Below are positions 6,893-8,252 of a DNA stretch of 8,252 bases, piece by piece (position 1 is the stretch's first letter; each line of letters begins with the position of its first letter). Below the pieces are notes generated by a model. The model worked only from the letters and a program-made list of their open reading frames with translations, was not told where the DNA came from and made no database searches. The stretch is from G963677485 sp964519405 (lineage in GTDB: Bacteria; Armatimonadota; HRBIN16), in contig CAZFLA010000151.1 in the NCBI GenBank assembly GCA_964519405.1, positions 1-8,252 on the forward strand, in the 5' to 3' direction. A program made the translations under genes and the position numbers.

Positions 6893-6956
6893 TGGTATTG
6901 ACATACCATAATGGTATTTTAACAAGCTTTCCGATTAATGCTACACAAACTGGTAT
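6893..6956. repeat. Cluster of four ATACCA/TGGTAT half-sites with a perfect 7-1-7 palindrome
   Basis: On the minus strand ATACCA occurs at 6956-6951, 6917-6912 and 6898-6893, with its complement TGGTAT at 6908-6903. The middle pair forms the perfect palindrome ATACCAT-A-ATGGTAT (6903-6917). Four copies of a 6-mer in 64 bp, centred on the presumed promoter, look like a repressor or activator binding array. The factor is unknown. Confidence 0.45.
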
Positions 6957-7040
6957 ATAGACAATCGTAATTCGCGTCTTTCTGTTGTATCATTACCGCC
7001 TTGCGATTATAACGCTGTCATTGGCTCACGCAGCTCATAT

Positions 7041-7817
7041 CTAGCGCCCCTCTAAGATAAGTCGATTCATCACTGGATATGAACTGGCATTTACACGCTC
7101 GATATGTCCCTTCATGCCTCCATTAATGAACTTGCGGTATGTCACAGAACTCAGGCCGGGCATCCCTCGGTTAATCACTTTTCGACGCCCGGATGTCAGC
7201 GCATTGGTATACCGCAAAACGGTATTAGGCTGAGCCCAGCTATTCACCTGGGAAGAGAGTTGGGCCATCGGCCCCGCCTCTTTTCCCAGTATCTGAACAA
7301 CCAAGCCCTGCTGCTGCTGAAAACAATGGATCCGAACAGGATAGCTATAGGGGTTTTTGATGATCAAATCGACACCTGGCTGCGCCACCGCCGCATCACG
7401 CCCGACGGGTGTATAACTCGGTGCCCAGTTGTGCGGATGCCGTTCGATGACGATCATGCCTGCAGTAAGCGCCGCATTGTATAGCGCACTGCTGGCCTGA
7501 CACACACCGCCGCCCCAGTCGATATCCATCTGACCGTCATAACTCACCGGTGCCTGAACATACCCTCGTTCGGCGGACCAGTTGCCCACCACTTTGTTGA
7601 ACGAGAACTGGTCATTGGGGCGTATCAGCTTGCCATCCAAACTAGATGCCGCTCGCACGCAGTTCAGACGCTGACCTGGTGTCCGCTCAGATAATGGGGT
7701 TCGGAACTGCCCCATCACTTTGCCCGGCGGCAATGCCTCCGAGGGCCGCAGCACCCACACCAGCAATCCGCCGATCATCAGCAGGCTGCATATCACCAGT
7801 AGTATCCGAGGCTTCAT
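7041..7817 (-). CDS. VanW-family protein, membrane-anchored
   Basis: The 258-residue protein has an N-terminal transmembrane segment (residues about 4-23) and then a VanW domain. The family signature is clear: LIRPNDQFSFNKVVGNWSAERGY (64-86), DWGGGVCQASSALYNAAL (99-116) and ERHPHNWAPSYTPVGRDAAV (124-143). VanW is named after an accessory gene of vanB glycopeptide-resistance clusters, but no biochemical function is established, and the family is widespread outside resistance clusters. No vanH/A/X-type gene is in this window, so this is not evidence of vancomycin resistance. The topology suggests the domain lies outside the cytoplasm near the cell wall. Its ATG overlaps the stop of the alpha-2-macroglobulin gene (ATGA), so the two are almost certainly co-translated, with a possible shared envelope function. 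The ribosome binding site is weak (TGAG eight bases before), consistent with coupling. Confidence 0.92.
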   Translation of the reverse strand: MKPRILLVICSLLMIGGLLVWVLRPSEALPPGKVMGQFRTPLSERTPGQRLNCVRAASSLDGKLIRPNDQFSFNKVVGNWSAERGYVQAPVSYDGQMDIDWGGGVCQASSALYNAALTAGMIVIERHPHNWAPSYTPVGRDAAVAQPGVDLIIKNPYSYPVRIHCFQQQQGLVVQILGKEAGPMAQLSSQVNSWAQPNTVLRYTNALTSGRRKVINRGMPGLSSVTYRKFINGGMKGHIERVNASSYPVMNRLILEGR

Positions 7818-8252
7818 TTTATCTCAACCCATACCGGTGATGTATTCGCCCGAACCTGCGGGTTATACATATCGTAAACCACCACAGGCAGCATGGTGAA
7901 CCGGCCGCATGTGTTCGCCTTGAGCACGAAACTCAGCTCACGGCTGCCCTTATCCAACCAGCGAACAGCCATATCAACCTCGCGTTCGCCATATATCTGA
8001 TCGTCCCACCAGTAGTTCCACTCTTCGCGTCCCAGTTTACCGCGGTCCAACGGCTCCAAGCCCGCAGGGATCGGGCACTCCACCATCAGGTTTTGCAGAT
8101 TCCTCGTGGCCGTCAGTTTGATGGTGACACGATAGATCCGCCCTTGCTGTATACTGCCGTCGCGCTGCGGCTTTCCCTGCTCTGGCGTGATGGTGCGTGT
8201 GATCTGCAGGCCTTTAATCTGACTGGGTTTCATGGCGGTATCAAGAACCGCT
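7814..8252 (-). CDS. Bacterial alpha-2-macroglobulin, C-terminal end (bMG10-like domain), truncated by the window
   Basis: The visible 146 residues match the final domain of bacterial alpha-2-macroglobulins (E. coli YfhM/YfaS type), periplasmic or surface lipoproteins thought to trap proteases. GLQITRTITPEQGK precedes a strand-rich region. VECPIPAGLEPLDRGKLGREEW matches the family's (L/I)PAGLE block. REVDMAVRWLDKGSRELSFVLKANTCGRFTMLPVVVYDMYNPQVRANTSPVWVEI matches the terminal R-x-x-x-A/G-F-x-L-P-P-x-x-x-x-x-MY-P-x-x-x-A block. The frame is open through the right edge (Ala-Val-Leu-Asp-Thr-Ala before the first Met at 8233), so that Met is internal and most of the gene lies outside. Whether the thioester motif CxEQ is present cannot be seen here. 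In many bacteria the partner gene is pbpC; here the next gene downstream is VanW. Confidence 0.82.
   Translation of the reverse strand, partial: AVLDTAMKPSQIKGLQITRTITPEQGKPQRDGSIQQGRIYRVTIKLTATRNLQNLMVECPIPAGLEPLDRGKLGREEWNYWWDDQIYGEREVDMAVRWLDKGSRELSFVLKANTCGRFTMLPVVVYDMYNPQVRANTSPVWVEIK

Larger units (their letters stand above)
6855..7040 (-). promoter_or_regulatory. Leader/promoter region of the CNNM operon (non-coding)
   Basis: This 186-bp AT-rich stretch separates the VanW stop from the CNNM micro-ORF and should hold the CNNM operon promoter. I see no convincing -35/-10 pair. Candidate -10 elements on the minus strand are TATAAT (7006-7011), TAAAAT (6916-6921) and TATAAA (6869-6874), each without a good -35. 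It contains an ATACCA half-site cluster and two perfect palindromes. No intrinsic terminator for the VanW transcript is evident, so read-through from the alpha-2-macroglobulin/VanW unit is possible. Confidence 0.45.

Noticed and set aside
6706..6960. Plus-strand 84-codon frame across the CNNM1 start and promoter region
   Set aside because: It is antisense to CNNM1 over its first part, its serine run is the antisense of the GAC repeat, and it has no family resemblance.
7006..7011. Perfect TATAAT on the minus strand as the CNNM operon promoter
   Set aside because: No recognisable -35 at 16-18 bp (GCTGCG at 17) and no extended -10 TGn, so kept only as a weak candidate.
7041..7817. VanW as evidence of vancomycin resistance
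   Set aside because: No vanH, vanA/B ligase, vanX or vanRS-like gene is present, and VanW domains are common in non-resistance settings.

Overview
The window looks like a bacterial chromosome segment of roughly balanced base composition. It carries the 3' end of a DNA methyltransferase gene on the plus strand and, facing it, a long series of genes on the minus strand. A periplasmic-type bacterial alpha-2-macroglobulin suggests a Gram-negative-type envelope. The combination with a family-39-like glycoside hydrolase and VanW would fit the PVC/Lentisphaerota neighbourhood, but that placement is a guess. I see no tRNA, rRNA, CRISPR array, insertion sequence or phage gene.

Layout, left to right. 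Positions 2-982 (+) hold the C-terminal part of a beta-class (type III Mod-like) DNA methyltransferase. It converges, with 9 bp between stop codons, on a GH39-like protein at 992-3112 (-). Upstream of that on the minus strand come a membrane-anchored protein with a degenerate, cysteine-free thioredoxin-like domain (3186-4163), then two tandem CNNM/CorC-type (DUF21-CBS-CorC_HlyC) membrane proteins (4160-5488 and 5485-6798), then a previously unlisted 19-codon acidic micro-ORF (6795-6854). A 186-bp non-coding region (6855-7040) carries two perfect palindromes and a cluster of ATACCA half-sites. To its right are a VanW-family protein (7041-7817) and the C-terminus of a bacterial alpha-2-macroglobulin (7814-8252, running off the window).

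Four consecutive junctions are 4-nt ATGA overlaps: alpha-2-macroglobulin/VanW, micro-ORF/CNNM1, CNNM1/CNNM2 and CNNM2/thioredoxin-like. This implies two tightly coupled translational units, a putative cation-transport operon and an envelope-surface operon. The most interesting point is the micro-ORF MNSMDEDDDDHLGWLPFLI. A run of six acidic codons near the start of a short leader, translationally overlapping a gene of a Mg2+-transport family, resembles in principle the Mg2+-sensing leader MgtL, where acidic nascent chains destabilise ribosomes at low Mg2+. Here the coupling would switch a putative exporter off at low Mg2+. This is a hypothesis; the leader has no well-placed Shine-Dalgarno sequence.
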